Source: Eledone cirrhosa
Taxonomy: Eukaryota > Mollusca > Cephalopoda > Octopoda > Eledonidae
Direction: 5' to 3'
DNA length: 64,000 bases
Assembly (NCBI GenBank): GCA_964016885.1
Contig: OZ024740.1
Span: 205,558,407-205,622,406, forward strand
The position numbers and the translations under genes were made by a program. Position 1 is the first letter of the stretch. The number at the start of each line of letters is the position of its first letter. Under the pieces are notes generated by a model. That model worked only from the letters and a program-made list of their open reading frames with translations. It was not told where the DNA came from and made no database searches. Shown here one piece after another: positions 50,531-61,178 of this stretch.

Positions 50531-53169
50531 ACTGGAAGCTAAACTTGTCATTACCGACATGCAAAGCCTATAGTAGACGGATTAGCACTTTAGTTAAACA
50601 ACACTTGACAGGGGCCATTGTCAACAACAGATGGTGGTACTCTCTCAAGAGGGCAGTTAGATTAGACTCGTTAGTTTTTAGTAAATAATTAGCGTTAAAT
50701 AGAAATAGGACCGAGAAGGAACTGATAGATAAAGTAGAAGAGGCAATTATAAGTGGCAACGTAGCCAGCGTGCTAGCAACGAGAACGGCCTTGGACCAGT
50801 TCTTCGACGCAAAGCACGAGGGCTGCGTTGTCAGAAGTAAAATACGTGCTCTGGGTAACGAGAGAGCCAAAGCTGTTAGCTGGGCCCGGATGACGGAGGC
50901 AAAAAGTGGCAACAAGTCCACGATTCGGTCTTTGAAGGACCAAAACGGACGCGTGATGCGTGAACCGAAGCAGATGTGCGCGGCCTTTCAGCGGCACTTT
51001 GCTCAGCTGTTCGGACAGGGCGGCGCGCCGGGAGGGGGTATGGATTTCGGTCTATATCTCGACGGCCTACCGTGACTCTCGGACAGCGAGGCGAAGTTCT
51101 GCGAAAAGCCGATTTCAGCCGCTGAGGTAGGGAACGCGCTGAGCCAATGCGGAAAACGCAAATCTCCAGGTATCGACAGTCTACCCTACGAATTTTACGT
51201 AGCATTGCCGGACTTGTTCTCCGGTCTTCTGGAACCGGTCTACTGCAACTGGCAGCAGAACGGGAGAATTCCCAGTTCTGTGACCAGGGGCGTAGTCACG
51301 CTAGTCAGGAAGGACGAGAATAAGGGGGATGACATAGGCAACTTCCGGCCCATAACTCTGCTAAACATATAGTTACAGATTTTGGCCAAGGTGTTGGCAA
51401 AGAGGCTGGCGCTTGTCGTCGAAATCCTGGTGGGAGAAGCGCAGACATGCGCAATTGCGACCAGGTTCATACACGACAACCTCCACCTCATGCGATACAT
51501 CATAGAGAGGGTAGGGTGTAAACCCGGCTTCGGTGGGGCCCTGATCAATTTGGACCAGTCTAAGGCTTTCGATAGGGTTGACCATCGTTACCTGGATGCG
51601 GTGCTTGAGGCGGCAGGCTTTGGACCCGTGTTCAGGGGCTGGATTGCTGCAATGCACAACAGCAACATCTGCTCAAGGGTCAAGGTGGACGGCTACCTCT
51701 CAGGGCCGTTCCATATCACGCGATCCATTCGACAGAGATGCCCTCTCTCCTCCCTTCTGTACGTACTGACTCTCGAGCCACTACTGCGGAAGTTGGAACT
51801 ATTGCAGGGCATCCCCCTGGAACTGGGACTGCGGAAAACGGCGTCGGCATACGCCGACGACGTGACAGTAATGGTGTCGAGCACCTCGCAAATTGAGGAA
51901 GTCGGCACCTTACTGAAGGAATGCGAAAGGTTCACAGGAGCGAAGCTGAACCGGGACAAGTCCATCGGTTTGCAACTCGGATCGTGGAGAGGCAAACCGA
52001 TGCATTCCGATGGTGTCGTCGGACGCTGGACAGAAGGACCGGTAAAGCTGCTCGGGGTCTGGTTTGGTCCGGACCTCCAGGTGGAGAAGAACTGGAACGA
52101 GGTAACGGCCAAGGTGTTTGCACTCACCCAGAAGTGGGCTGAGTGAAAACTATCCTTGAAAGGTCGAGCGGAGGTGGCAAACACTTTTATAGCGTCCGTC
52201 ATCTACTATTGCTTGACCGTCGTGCCTTGACCAGCCAAAACGCTCACCAAAATGGAGTGCGCGCTCTTCCAATTCCTTTGGAAGAAGCGGGCTCCTTTGG
52301 TGAGAAGATCCATCTGCTGCCAACACCCTTCCAACGGAGGGCTGGGGTTGCCGTGGCTGACGATGCGCAAACACGTGTTCAGGCCGCGGCATCTCTACGT
52401 ATTCCTCACCGGACAACCGGTGTGGGCCACATTCGTGAGGCGAGCCTTCCCACAACTCGTCTCGCTGACCGAGCTGTAGTCCTGGGTCAAGCAAAGACCG
52501 AGGAAAATAGGCGACTGGCACATCGAATGTGCTCAGGCGCTCCCAGCCCTCTGGCAGGCGGACTCGGCGATCAGTGGAGACTCCACTTCGTAATTCTATA
52601 GAGGGTTGATTCGCAGCAAGTGCAACGACGCGCTCGGAGAAGCTCTAGGCGTAGAGGAAGACGAACTGGCCAGTCTGTTCGGCAGGACCTTCCGCCCGGG
52701 ACTGATGGACAACTTCCAAAAGTCCCTGGCCTGGCAGTGCTACCGAGGAGCTCTACCAGTTCGAGACAAGCTCTACAGACATGGGCGCCCGGGCAGGGAC
52801 CCTTTGAAAAAGATCTGTCCGAGATGCGTGCAAGACGAAGAAACCGTCGCGCACGCATTCATACACTGCCCGGACGTTACTGACCTGTGGGGCTATGTAG
52901 AACGACTATTGTCGCAGGTGGGACCAATCCGGTTGACCACCGAGTCCATTGTCATGATCAAACCGCCACCCTCCTTCAAAAACGAAGGAGAGGCGGTTTT
53001 CCTTTGTGTGATAGCTATGGCGAAAGAGGTTGTATGGTGGACAAGGTTAAAAGGGCTGAGGTCAGATACCTTTCTCTCCGGCCAACAACTGATTCTTTTT
53101 TTTCAAATACCACTTTGGAAGAAGAATCAGGATGGAGAGAGAGGTGCTGTACCCCAGCAAGTTTTATGA
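50531..53169 (+). pseudogene. LINE ORF2 reverse transcriptase and C-terminal zinc region
   Basis: A single frame runs from 50182 to 53169 with stops at 50362, 50686, 51073, 51370, 52144, 52228, 52477 and 52591. RT motifs: KRKSPGIDSLPYEFY, NFRPITLLNI, LINLDQSKAFDRVDHRYL (motif A), RQRCPLSSLLYVL (motif B, usual Gly replaced by Arg), SAYADDVTVMV (motif C). The C-terminus has CPRCVQDEETVAHAFIHCPD, a CCHC motif of the zf-RVT type. The frame is otherwise preserved, so loss came mainly by point mutation. Confidence 0.9.
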
Positions 53170-53629
53170 AAGGTGGGTGAAAGTGGCGAGAATGGACCGA
53201 GTGAATGGGCCTTCTCTCTATATCAGCCTGTAGGTTGAGGAAAAAGAGGAAGAGAGGAAGGGTACAAACCCTTCGTACTCCTGGAGATGAGGGTTCCACA
53301 TTTTTTCGGGGGTATGTCTTACCCATCTGAAATGTCTCCCCCTATTGGAGAAAATCGATTAACTTTTAAATTGCATTTGTTATAATATTTTACACGTTTT
53401 TATTGTATGTAAACTACCCCCTTTGTATTTGTCCCTTTCTTTTGTGCCCCTGTGGCTAATAAAGAAACATATCTATCTATCTCTCTCTATATATATATAT
53501 AAACTTAAGAAAATTAACTAGGAGAGGATAAGACAACGAACGAAAACAAGGCAAAATGAAAAACAAATTTTTTAAGGGGAAACCTTAAAAAAAAGAAGAT
53601 ACAAACGAAGACAGAACTCCAATGTTATC
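53170..53629 (+). other. LINE 3' UTR, simple-repeat tail and short flank
   Basis: Non-coding, with AATAAA at 53458-53463 and an ATCT/CT/TA tail to 53500. Then comes a 130-bp A-rich flank into which the LTR element inserted. Confidence 0.6.
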
Positions 53630-53633
53630 GGCC

Positions 53634-54024
53634 TGTAGCAAGAGTTGCCTCCCTTATCACCAGTAGCGCTCTCTAGACAGGAAGTAGCTGGAGTTACTTC
53701 CCGTTGAGGTGGCAGAGCCTTCTTTGTCACTTCCATCCAGGGACCCCTATAAAGGAGAGAGCTGAAAGCTGTCTCCCTCTCTTTTAACCGGCCAGGCGCG
53801 TTCACCGAGGCTATACTCTCTGGCAACCTTAACATGGTAATGTAAAGACCACTTGGTCTCTTGCGAGATGACTTCAAAACGGTAATACAACTAACTTTAA
53901 TTCATTCTTTCATCTCTCTTGGCATGTCAACTATTCTGCTCTACATAGCTCAACCTTGTTAAATAAACATTGTACATACAACTGAGTGTCTTGTTGTGTT
54001 CATACAACCCAGTGTCCTGTTATA
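53634..54024 (+). repeat. 5' LTR with TATA box and 26-bp extra block
   Basis: Carries CCCCTATAAAGGAGAG (about 53745-53760) as a promoter TATA and TTAAATAAACATTG as a polyadenylation-like site. Compared with the 3' LTR it has about 26 extra bases near the end (a second, diverged CATACAAC-CAGTGTC unit) and lacks a 13-bp block (CTGGCCCTTCGGC region). Confidence 0.85.
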
Positions 54025-55360
54025 ATTGGTGATCCTAAGAAAAAAATAATAGGATCTGGTGTTGTGTGAATATGAAAAAAGAAAATTAATTAGCAGTATT
54101 TAAAAAAGAAAAAATTCCACTAACAACATTCCACATGGATTTTTTTCTACAACGAAAAATAGAAGTAATCTTTTCCTCAGCAGCAAACAAACAAGAACAA
54201 ATTTCGCTTTTCACCTCACGTGTTTACATCGTTTAAATGTCGCTACTTTTTCATCACTTTCAAAAAAAAAAAAAATTGAACTCTCGCCATATACAAAGCC
54301 TTTCCTTCTTTTTCATCATATCACGTTCACAAACAAATTTTTTAAAATGGCTACCAACGATCTGTTGCACTATCATTTTCGCGCCAGAGAAATATTTTTT
54401 ATTCAACTTGACTTTAACCTTGTTTCGGCACGTGTGGAAGCACACATCTCGACTCACTGAGATAACACACGCCATAGATAATGTTTCTTGCCAAGGATTC
54501 TCCAGCCTTAAGCTATATTCTCCTATTTGCCGGTTTAAAAATTTACCACGTAAATTTGCCGTTGAAAACTGCGCATTTATTCAGAATGCTTATTTCTTTG
54601 GTCGCTGGCCTCTTGACCCTTCCAGGTCAACGTGTTCTCAACATCGACCATCAACTTTGGCTGTTATTTCTAGCACTTTGCGCAACTCATTTTTTCTGGG
54701 AAACTTTTTACTGTGAACGGAAACATCGAATAAGCTCACTCCGAGAGACAACAACAACTCATTTTTTCTGGGAAACTTTTTACTGTGAAAGGAAACAACA
54801 TCGAATAGGCTCACTCCGCGAGACAACAACAACACAGCTTCATCTTTGCTTTATCAACAACCCAAACCAGCAGAACAAAACACAGAGAATTTATTTTTGC
54901 AGCACTCTTCCCGTGAGAAAATCCCACCAGCCTTCGGAGGTTGGGAATTTCACGTTGTACCACAGTCCAGAAACCACCTGCATACATTCTCTGGAACACA
55001 CTTTCTTTCCTGCTGTCATGTGATTGCACACCTGTGAACTGTATTTTGAACATTTGAACCTTTTTTTTAATAACTATGTTCGAGCACGTTTCTTTGCTCC
55101 TTTGACCTCCTCTTTTAGTTTGATTACATTGTATCTTTGAGTGATGGATAGATAGATGTCCAGTCGTTCTCTGGCCAAGAGCGGTTGGCTACCTTGATAT
55201 CTATCATTGATTTTTGCATGCTTATATTTTGCTGTTTTCCTTTTATTGCAAACACTATTTTTTTGTAATTCTCATGCCTGGACTTTGGTGTTACATGCTC
55301 GCCATCTTACTCCATACATGGTTCATTAGATTTTTGTTTTAAAAATCGGGCGGGAGATAA
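54025..55360 (+). other. Interior of the non-autonomous LTR element
   Basis: No retroelement domain is seen. 54686-54757 and 54758-54832 form a tandem duplication of about 73 bp (CTCATTTTTTCTGGGAAACT, TTTTACTGTGAA, CATCGAATA, CTCACTCCG, ACAACAACAAC). Two overlapping frames of about 160 and 180 codons exist but have no conserved features. Confidence 0.65.
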
Positions 55361-55738
55361 TGTAGCAAGAGTTGCCTCCCTTATCACCAGTAGCGCTCTC
55401 TAGACAGGAAGTAGCTAGAGTTACTTCCCATTGAGGTGGCAGAGCCTTCTTTGTCACTTCCGTCCAGGGACCCCTATAAAGGAGAGAGCTGAAAGCTGTC
55501 TCCCTCTCTTTTAACCTGCCTGGCCCTTCGGCCAGGCGCGTTCGCCGAGGCTATACTCTCTGGCAACCTGAACATGGTAATGTAAAGACCACTTGGTCTC
55601 TTGCGAGATGACTTCAAAACGGTAATACAACTAACTTTAATTCATTCTTTCATCTCTCTTGGCATGTCAACTATTCTGCTCTACATAGCTCAACCTTGTT
55701 AAATAAACATTGTACATACAACCCAGTGTCCTGTTATA
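55361..55738 (+). repeat. 3' LTR
   Basis: Nearly identical to the 5' LTR apart from the indels described there and a few substitutions; TATA at about 55483. Confidence 0.85.
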
Positions 55739-55742
55739 GGCC

Positions 55743-56001
55743 ATTGAGATGGACTTTGGGAGTTTCGACCCTTACTAACGGTACTGCTGATCCAGCTGGG
55801 ATCACAGCGTCTAACACAAGCCAAACGCTGTCCGGTGAGGTAATAGACGAGAGACAAAACATTAATGTATAGCAATTAAGCTAAAACAAGTAAATATGGG
55901 TGGAAAAAAACTCCCATTTAAAATTGTTAATAACTTTATTAATTATTGGCTGATTTTCATATAACGTTTTACTTTGAACAGTGTAATGGTACAGTACAGT
56001 G
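55743..56001. other. Flank and 3' side of a mariner remnant
   Basis: No gene. TGGGTGGAAAAAAACTCCCA at about 55898-55917 could be the terminal inverted repeat of the mariner-like remnant that follows; no partner end was found. Confidence 0.35.
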
Positions 56002-56079
56002 TTAACATTCTATATAGGCACCAGCGTTGTTCACCAGTGTTTGTAATCGTCTGGGTATATCCTCAATTGCGTGGTCGTG
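56002..56079 (-). pseudogene. Tc1/mariner transposase C-terminal scrap
   Basis: The - strand decodes to HAIEDIPRRLQTLVNNAGAY followed by IEC and a stop (TAA at 56002-56004). This is the characteristic last 25 residues of mariner-group transposases. The DDE core is not present; microsatellite sequence follows upstream. Confidence 0.75.
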
Positions 56080-56954
56080 GTGGTCAATGTGTGTGTGTAG
56101 TTAAGGTGTGTTAGTGTATCCATGTGAAGGTGTATGTGAGTGGGTGAGCTAGTGGAATGTTTCTGTGTTGTTGGAGGTGGTGCATGCGCAGATACACAAG
56201 CACGCGTGCACCCCCCCCCTATATATACATTCATACACACATACATACATATATATATATAATAATAATAATAATAATGAAATTATTGTGTACAGGGCTT
56301 AGGTGCACTACAACTCATCAAAGGTGCATGTATAGTACATAGAATAATGTTCAAATGTCAGGAAAATGAATAGTGTATGAGTCATGAAATACATGTGTGC
56401 GTGTGTATGGAGGGGGGGGACATCAGGTGCAGTGTTGGCTAATCTCAGGAAGCATGGAGGTTATATATAGACGCTGGTGTGTGTGGTGGGGTGAGTTAGT
56501 GTAAGTTGGCGTATGCTACAATAGGTGTAAAAGGTGCGAGTACTAAGGTCGTATATATATTTAAAGAAAGGAGCCTATGGTCAGATCAGAACAAGGAAAC
56601 AATGTTTCCATTACTGATACTATCACAACTTAGCAATTGGAGTACATGATTAAGGAAAGGTATAACTGCTTTTTAAAGTCAATCGATTTCATGTTCTTTT
56701 ATAGATCTAATTTAGTTGTTTTAACAGTAACATTTGCCACTTAACTGATGCTCATCCTATATTAAAATAACTTGATCTTAACGCGTTTTTAGTGCCTTTT
56801 AACAAAATATTGGCGCTTTTGACTCAAATTTAACGCTCTTGCCATTGAAAAAAACCAGCAACTCTTTTAAAGGGTTATTTCACTTACATTAAACGTATTG
56901 GGTTGACTCAAAACATTCCTTTGACCCTTGTGATGTGCGGCTGATTGTTGCACT
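56080..56954. repeat. Microsatellites, repeat C copy, unique DNA
   Basis: 56080-56265 is TG/CA/TA simple repeat. 56270-56400 is repeat C in - orientation (AATTATTGTGTACAGGGCTT, CAACTCATCAAAGGTGCATG, TAGTACATAGAATAATGT). 56400-56560 is GT-rich. 56570-56954 is unassigned. Confidence 0.6.
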
Positions 56955-57330
56955 TTGTGGGGAATTGTCACTGCCTCCATCTCTCACTATTATATGCAAA
57001 TCGGAGTCCGGGCGCTAGCCGCCCCGCGGCTCGACAGTCAGAATAGAGAAGGCGTTTCCCCAGAGGATGGTGAGACGAGCTGGAAGTGCCATTCCAGTTC
57101 TCAGGTAGCCAATTCTGCAGACCTGCCACCCTCTAAAAACCCAAATGGAGAATACCATGAGAAAAAATGCCCCCAAAACAGGGAGAAATGGGGAGATTTT
57201 ACATAATAAAAGCTATACTCATTTTCACAAGAGAAGACATCTCTCACCCACCCGAAAGTGGGAAGGAGATCTCGTCGGACAGGGAGAGTTGACAGGTCTG
57301 ACTCTGTGTGGTGAGTAGGGAGGTGGTCCT
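56955..57330. other. Unexplained GC-richer island
   Basis: A locally GC-rich block in AT-rich surroundings, with GTCCGGGCGCTAGCCGCCCC near 57008 and an octamer ATGCAAAT at about 56995. An 83-codon + frame (56955-57206) shows no domain. It could be a transposon 5' end, a CpG-rich regulatory region or an unrecognised non-coding RNA locus. Confidence 0.4.
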
Positions 57331-57554
57331 AGGGTCAAGGTCGTTTTCGCTTCCCCCTTTTCTTTCTTTTTCTTGCTCTGGTCGTATATTTTGGGTGTGT
57401 TGTTTATGTGAGGTCCCTAGCAATAGTTAATTGTATTTGTTTTGTGTTTATCAACAACATATTGTAATGTTATTCTGAAAGAATTGTGAGCAATTTTTAA
57501 TGTTAGTTATATATATATTTATATTTACTAAAATAGTTATACACAACACATTAA

Positions 57555-57910
57555 ACTTTGATTACTGTGTGTATATTATGACTCATACACTGTTCATTTT
57601 CCTGACATTTGTACATTATTCTATGTACTAATGGATTATGTACTATGTACTAGTGGATTGGCAGTATCGGTAGAGGGTCGGACGCCATGCTTTCCAGCAT
57701 AGTTACGTCTCTTTACGATCTGAGTTCAAATCCTGCCGAGGTTGACTTTGCCTTTCATCCTTACGGGGGGGTCGATAAAATAAAGTACCAGTAATGCACT
57801 GGGTAATTGCTGGCCTTGTGCCTAAAGTAGAAACAATTATTCTATGTACTATACATGCACCTTTGATGAGTTGTAGTGCACCTGAGCACTGTACACAATA
57901 ATTCTCATTA
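57555..57910 (+). repeat. Repeat C copy interrupted by a tRNA-SINE
   Basis: Repeat C left part (ATTATGACTCATACACTGTT, CATTATTCTATGTACT) stops at about 57630. A full SINE occupies about 57652-57838 (AGTGGATTGGCAGTATCGGT to GTAGAAACAATTATT). Repeat C then resumes with CTATGTACTATACATGCACC. CTATGTACT is repeated on both sides as a target duplication. Confidence 0.8.
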
Positions 57911-58207
57911 TTTTTTTTATTATTACCGTAGAAAAGATAAAACAACCAAAAATCATATGAACATAAACATTGTTTTAATTATAGAATCAGTTTTTTTTGT
58001 ACATCTATGTATGAGAAAAATATTCAAAGAATTATTCAGTGAATGTTTGCCAACTTTTGACTCACTCAGCTGTATCAAAACAACTTTTAGACAACAACTA
58101 AATACAATGATCAGGTGATATATTTTTATTTTTAGTTTTGTTTTTAGTTTTATCTACTCCGGTTATATTTGAAGCTGATACATCAAATGGACATAAAATC
58201 CCTCTGT
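57911..58207. other. No gene seen
   Basis: AT-rich; the 80-codon frame here starts inside repeat C and has no domain. Confidence 0.45.
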
Positions 58208-58478
58208 AACCCTTTTGATACCAAACCATTTGAAACTGCCCATTGTTTTATGATTCAATTTTTTTTCTCCATTTTATGTTTAATATCTATTTAAAACTCT
58301 TGCATCATAATTTTATGTAAGAACCTTTCTTAAGTTATGTTTCAAACACCAGATTAATAATGAGAAAGTTAGTAATATTACTAACCTCTTCCCTTGCAAA
58401 TTCTCAATGACTTTTGAAAATTATCCGAAAATCATAGGCAGTGTGTTTCATTAGGAATATGGTAATGAAAGGGCTGAT
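58208..58478 (+). mobile_element. TTAA family A MITE
   Basis: AACCCTTTTGATACCAAACC start, GGTAATGAAAGGGCTGA end (terminal TTAA lost), interior TGCATCATAATTTTATGTAA and TGTTTCATTAGGAATATGG. Confidence 0.7.
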
Positions 58479-59124
58479 ATAATAATTGCTTTATCTGCTT
58501 CATTTATTTTGTTACAGTTACTTTACTCTGTAATTTGACAACATTCTTGACAAAATATATGTTCCCCAACCTGATTTTGATAAACGTGTTTGCTATTTCA
58601 GATGATTATCAATGAAAGTCTATTTCTTACAAACGTATGTTGGGGTACTCTACTCCATGTATATATTTATGAAAACAACTGCACCAGCACATATAAATAT
58701 ATTTAAGTGTAGATACACTTAACATGTTTTATATGTATGTATTTTAAGTGACATGAGTTTTGAATGACAATTTGTTTTGCCATCATCTTGAAGCTGCCAA
58801 AAGTCACAATTTGAAAATTAGATGATTTACAAGAAGAATGGTGGTGATAGGGCTAACATTTTATTGAAAACAAATTTTTATAATTTTTTTTCTGATAATA
58901 CTAGTCAAACACCAACATTTCTTTTGCCTTTCCAGAAAGTGATTAGTTTACATTTAACAACCATTTTTTTTTTTTTTTTACTTAATTTCTATATCACTCG
59001 TTCAGAAGTGAAATGGTAAAAATGTATTTAAAACATACTTTAAATGTTGCATTTGATATTTTTGGAATCAAATTTCACCAAAAATATTTTGATTTGTTCA
59101 TTCTCTTCCTCCATCTTTTCTTTT
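58479..59124. other. No gene seen; downstream flank of the receptor gene
   Basis: AT-rich, with a T-run at about 58963-58980. Lies 3' of the - strand receptor exon. Confidence 0.5.
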
Positions 59125-59130
59125 TTATTG
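59125..59130 (-). terminator. Candidate polyadenylation signal AATAAA
   Basis: TTTATT on the + strand, so AATAAA on the - strand, about 130 bases after the receptor stop codon. Position and orientation suit the 3' end of that transcript. Confidence 0.5.
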
Positions 59131-59259
59131 GGGGTGGGATGGGGTGAGGAAATAGTTGTTAATGAATATGGTAGTATGAAACATCACATTTGTTTTGTTT
59201 TGTCTTTTAAACTCTCCCCTGCCCCTAATAAAGCATGAATCTATGAGATTTGCTGTTGG

Positions 59260-59424
59260 TTAGTCTGACCCTTCCTCATCTGTGTCTGAGCTTCGACCAC
59301 CTCTCTGTGCTTTCTTCTTTCTGATCTCTTCCAAAGTAGCTTCCACTGTGTCTTCATAATGAGAAGCCAGTAATGACAATACGTCCTTGTGGGTGCAGTA
59401 ATAGAGGAAGAACATGAAGAAATT
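59260..59424 (-). CDS. Seven-transmembrane (family B/adhesion-like) receptor, last coding exon
   Basis: The acceptor CTATTTCAG lies just upstream (59425-59427 and on). Codes 54 residues in phase 0, stop TAA at 59260-59262. NFFMFFLYYCTHKDVLSLLA completes a hydrophobic helix ending in a short basic/polar stretch, as after TM7. It is followed by a soluble acidic tail (EEIRKKKAQRGGRSSDTDEE) that would be cytoplasmic. The gene's N-terminal part is outside the window. Family assignment comes from this helix plus the exon below and is moderate. Confidence 0.7.
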   Translation of the reverse strand, partial: NFFMFFLYYCTHKDVLSLLASHYEDTVEATLEEIRKKKAQRGGRSSDTDEEGSD

Positions 59425-59509
59425 CTGAAATAGAAAATGAAAAAAAGAACATTCCATTATTTGTAGACGTTTATCAAGTATGAGAGAGATTTTTGCAGAG
59501 GAGAGAATT

Positions 59510-60190
59510 ATTATTCCATCATCTTCATTTTCCATACTAGCATGGGTTAGATGGGCTTTTGCAGTCTATGACTATATGGATCGGAGAACTATATTTTGCT
59601 TATTCATTCCATTTTAGCCATGGTTTCTATGACTGGGTGCTTTTCCTAACACTAACCACTATACAGAGTGTACTGGGTGCATTTTATCATGAAACTAGTA
59701 TCATTACTTTACAGAGTATAATGAGTGCATTTTATCTTGGGGCACCCAACATTATCCCTTTACAGAGTGTACTAGGTGCATTTTAACATAATGCCAGCAT
59801 TACCACTTTAATTGTGTCTTACATTATTTTTGGCAAGCTTTCTTCTGTCTGGATACTCATCCTATCACCGACCCCTTTACAGTGAGAACTGGGTACATTT
59901 AACTGTGCCACCCACACTAGAGAGGTTGTTTAATAGGATTTAGAGGTCCTCTGTACACTGTATCAGTTTTTATTCAGAATGACTGCTCTCGTAGATGGGT
60001 TGCTTTCGTTATGACTGTGCAGTCTCATTTTATTCAGAGTGATTGCTTTCCTAGATGAGCTACCTTTCTTTGAAGCTTACGAAGTCCATGCCTGGCCCAT
60101 ACATTTTTATCTCTTTGGAGTTACTGCTCTCCTAGACAGGTTGCCTTTCCTGTGACCTCATCTACCCACAAGATATCTGCGAATACATGC
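59510..60190 (-). repeat. LINE/SINE tail and short local repeats in receptor intron
   Basis: 59515-59560 is a CATC-type tail (CATACTAGCATGGGTTAGATGG). 59660-59815 has three diverged units of about 50 bp starting at TTTACAGAGTGTACT (59660, 59708, 59759). 59950-60160 repeats CTGCTCTCCTAGA...GTTGCCTTTC three times. Confidence 0.6.
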
Positions 60191-60194
60191 AGAC

Positions 60195-60335
60195 ATGCTA
60201 ACAAAATCAGAAAACAGTACAGTTCCCATTCGTAAACATTTTTTCATGCTCAGAGTTGCTAAAGCATGGAGCAAGCTACCTGCATCCTTCAAAACTTCCA
60301 TGCTTTTTGAAATTTGCCAACACTACACCTGATAT
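60195..60335 (+). pseudogene. LINE RT extreme C-terminus (jockey/CR1-like)
   Basis: A + frame reads HFFMLRVAKAWSKLPASFKT, the RV-WN-LP motif that ends many LINE RT proteins, then a stop and a CA microsatellite (60344-60375). Very short remnant. Confidence 0.55.
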
Positions 60336-60384
60336 TCCTCCTCCACACACACACACACATGTGTGTGTGTGTCTGTATGTATAT

Positions 60385-61178
60385 CATGATTCATACACTG
60401 TTCACTTTCCCGACATCTGTACATTGTTTCATGTACTATACATGTACCTTTGATGAGTTGTAGTGCACTTGAGCACTACACAATAATTTTCATTATTATT
60501 ATTATTATACAAATTATAGCAAGTTAATACATTAATTATACAAATTATAGTCTATTAATAGATTAATTATACAAAGGTGAGCTTTAACTTTCATCCTTAT
60601 GGGGTCGATAAAATAAAGTACCAGTAATGTATTGGGGTCGATTTAATCAACTTTCCCTTTCCCCCCAAAAGTGTTCGCCTTGTGCCTAAATCAGAAAGAT
60701 TGGTGGATTGGCAGTATCAGTAGAGGGTCAGACGTCATGCTTTCCAGCATAGTTACGTCCCTTTACGATCCGAGTTCAAATCCCGCCGAGGTTGACTTTG
60801 CCTTTCATCCTTATGGGGTCGATAAAATAAAGTACCAGTAATGCACTGGGAAATTGCTGGCCTTGTGCCTAAAGTAGAAACAATTATTATTGAATTGGCA
60901 GTATTGGTAGAGGGTTGGACGTCATGCTTTGACGCATAGAGTAGAAACAATTATTATCATTATCATCCTCGTCGATTTAATGTCAGCTTTCCATGCTGGC
61001 AAGTTCTAATCTTGGTGAGGTTAGCTTTGCCCTTCATCCTTACGGGGTCGATAAAATAAAGTATCACTGGATTTAACCGACTTTGATAATGAAAATAATA
61101 ATAGTAGTAAAGAATCAGAAAAATATAGATGTCACTTAGTTGAGTTAAACATTGCCATCAGTGAAGTAAAATTATAAT
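60385..61178 (+). repeat. Repeat C copy and cluster of tRNA-SINE copies
   Basis: 60385-60490 is repeat C on +. 60580-60700 is a 3' SINE fragment. 60702-60890 is an almost complete SINE (GGTGGATTGGCAGTATCAGT to CAATTATTATTG). 60893-60955 and 61008-61080 are further truncated pieces. Several copies landed in or next to each other at ATT-rich tails. Confidence 0.75.

Larger units (their letters stand above)
49430..53500 (+). mobile_element. Near full-length LINE, Tx1/L1-like, two ORFs, inactive
   Basis: ORF1 remnant (49430-49777), ORF2 with APE endonuclease, RT and C-terminal zinc motif (49818-53169), 3' UTR to about 53470 with AATAAA at 53458-53463, then a TATC/CT/TA tail. GC content is well above the AT-rich background. 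Assignment to the Tx1/L1 side rests on the ORF2 layout and SAYADD/CPRC motifs; a phylogeny would be needed. Confidence 0.85.
53634..55738 (+). mobile_element. Non-autonomous LTR retrotransposon with GGCC target duplication
   Basis: LTRs at 53634-54024 and 55361-55738 start TGTAGCAAGAG and end CCTGTTATA. Outer flanks are GGCC at 53630-53633 and 55739-55742, an exact 4-bp duplication. The interior is only 1336 bp: a PBS-like TTGGTGATCC after the 5' LTR, a purine-rich CGGGCGGGAGATAA before the 3' LTR, and no gag or pol motif. Size and content fit a TRIM/LARD-like element moved by another element's proteins. Orientation is inferred from PBS and TATA. Confidence 0.88.

Noticed and set aside
52143..52601. 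152-codon + frame and long antisense frames across the LINE
   Set aside because: They are shadows of the GC-rich ORF2 coding frame, which carries the RT motifs.
54237..55023. Frames of about 159 and 180 codons inside the LTR element
   Set aside because: No recognisable domain, overlapping in different frames, and one contains the 73-bp duplication; not supported as proteins.
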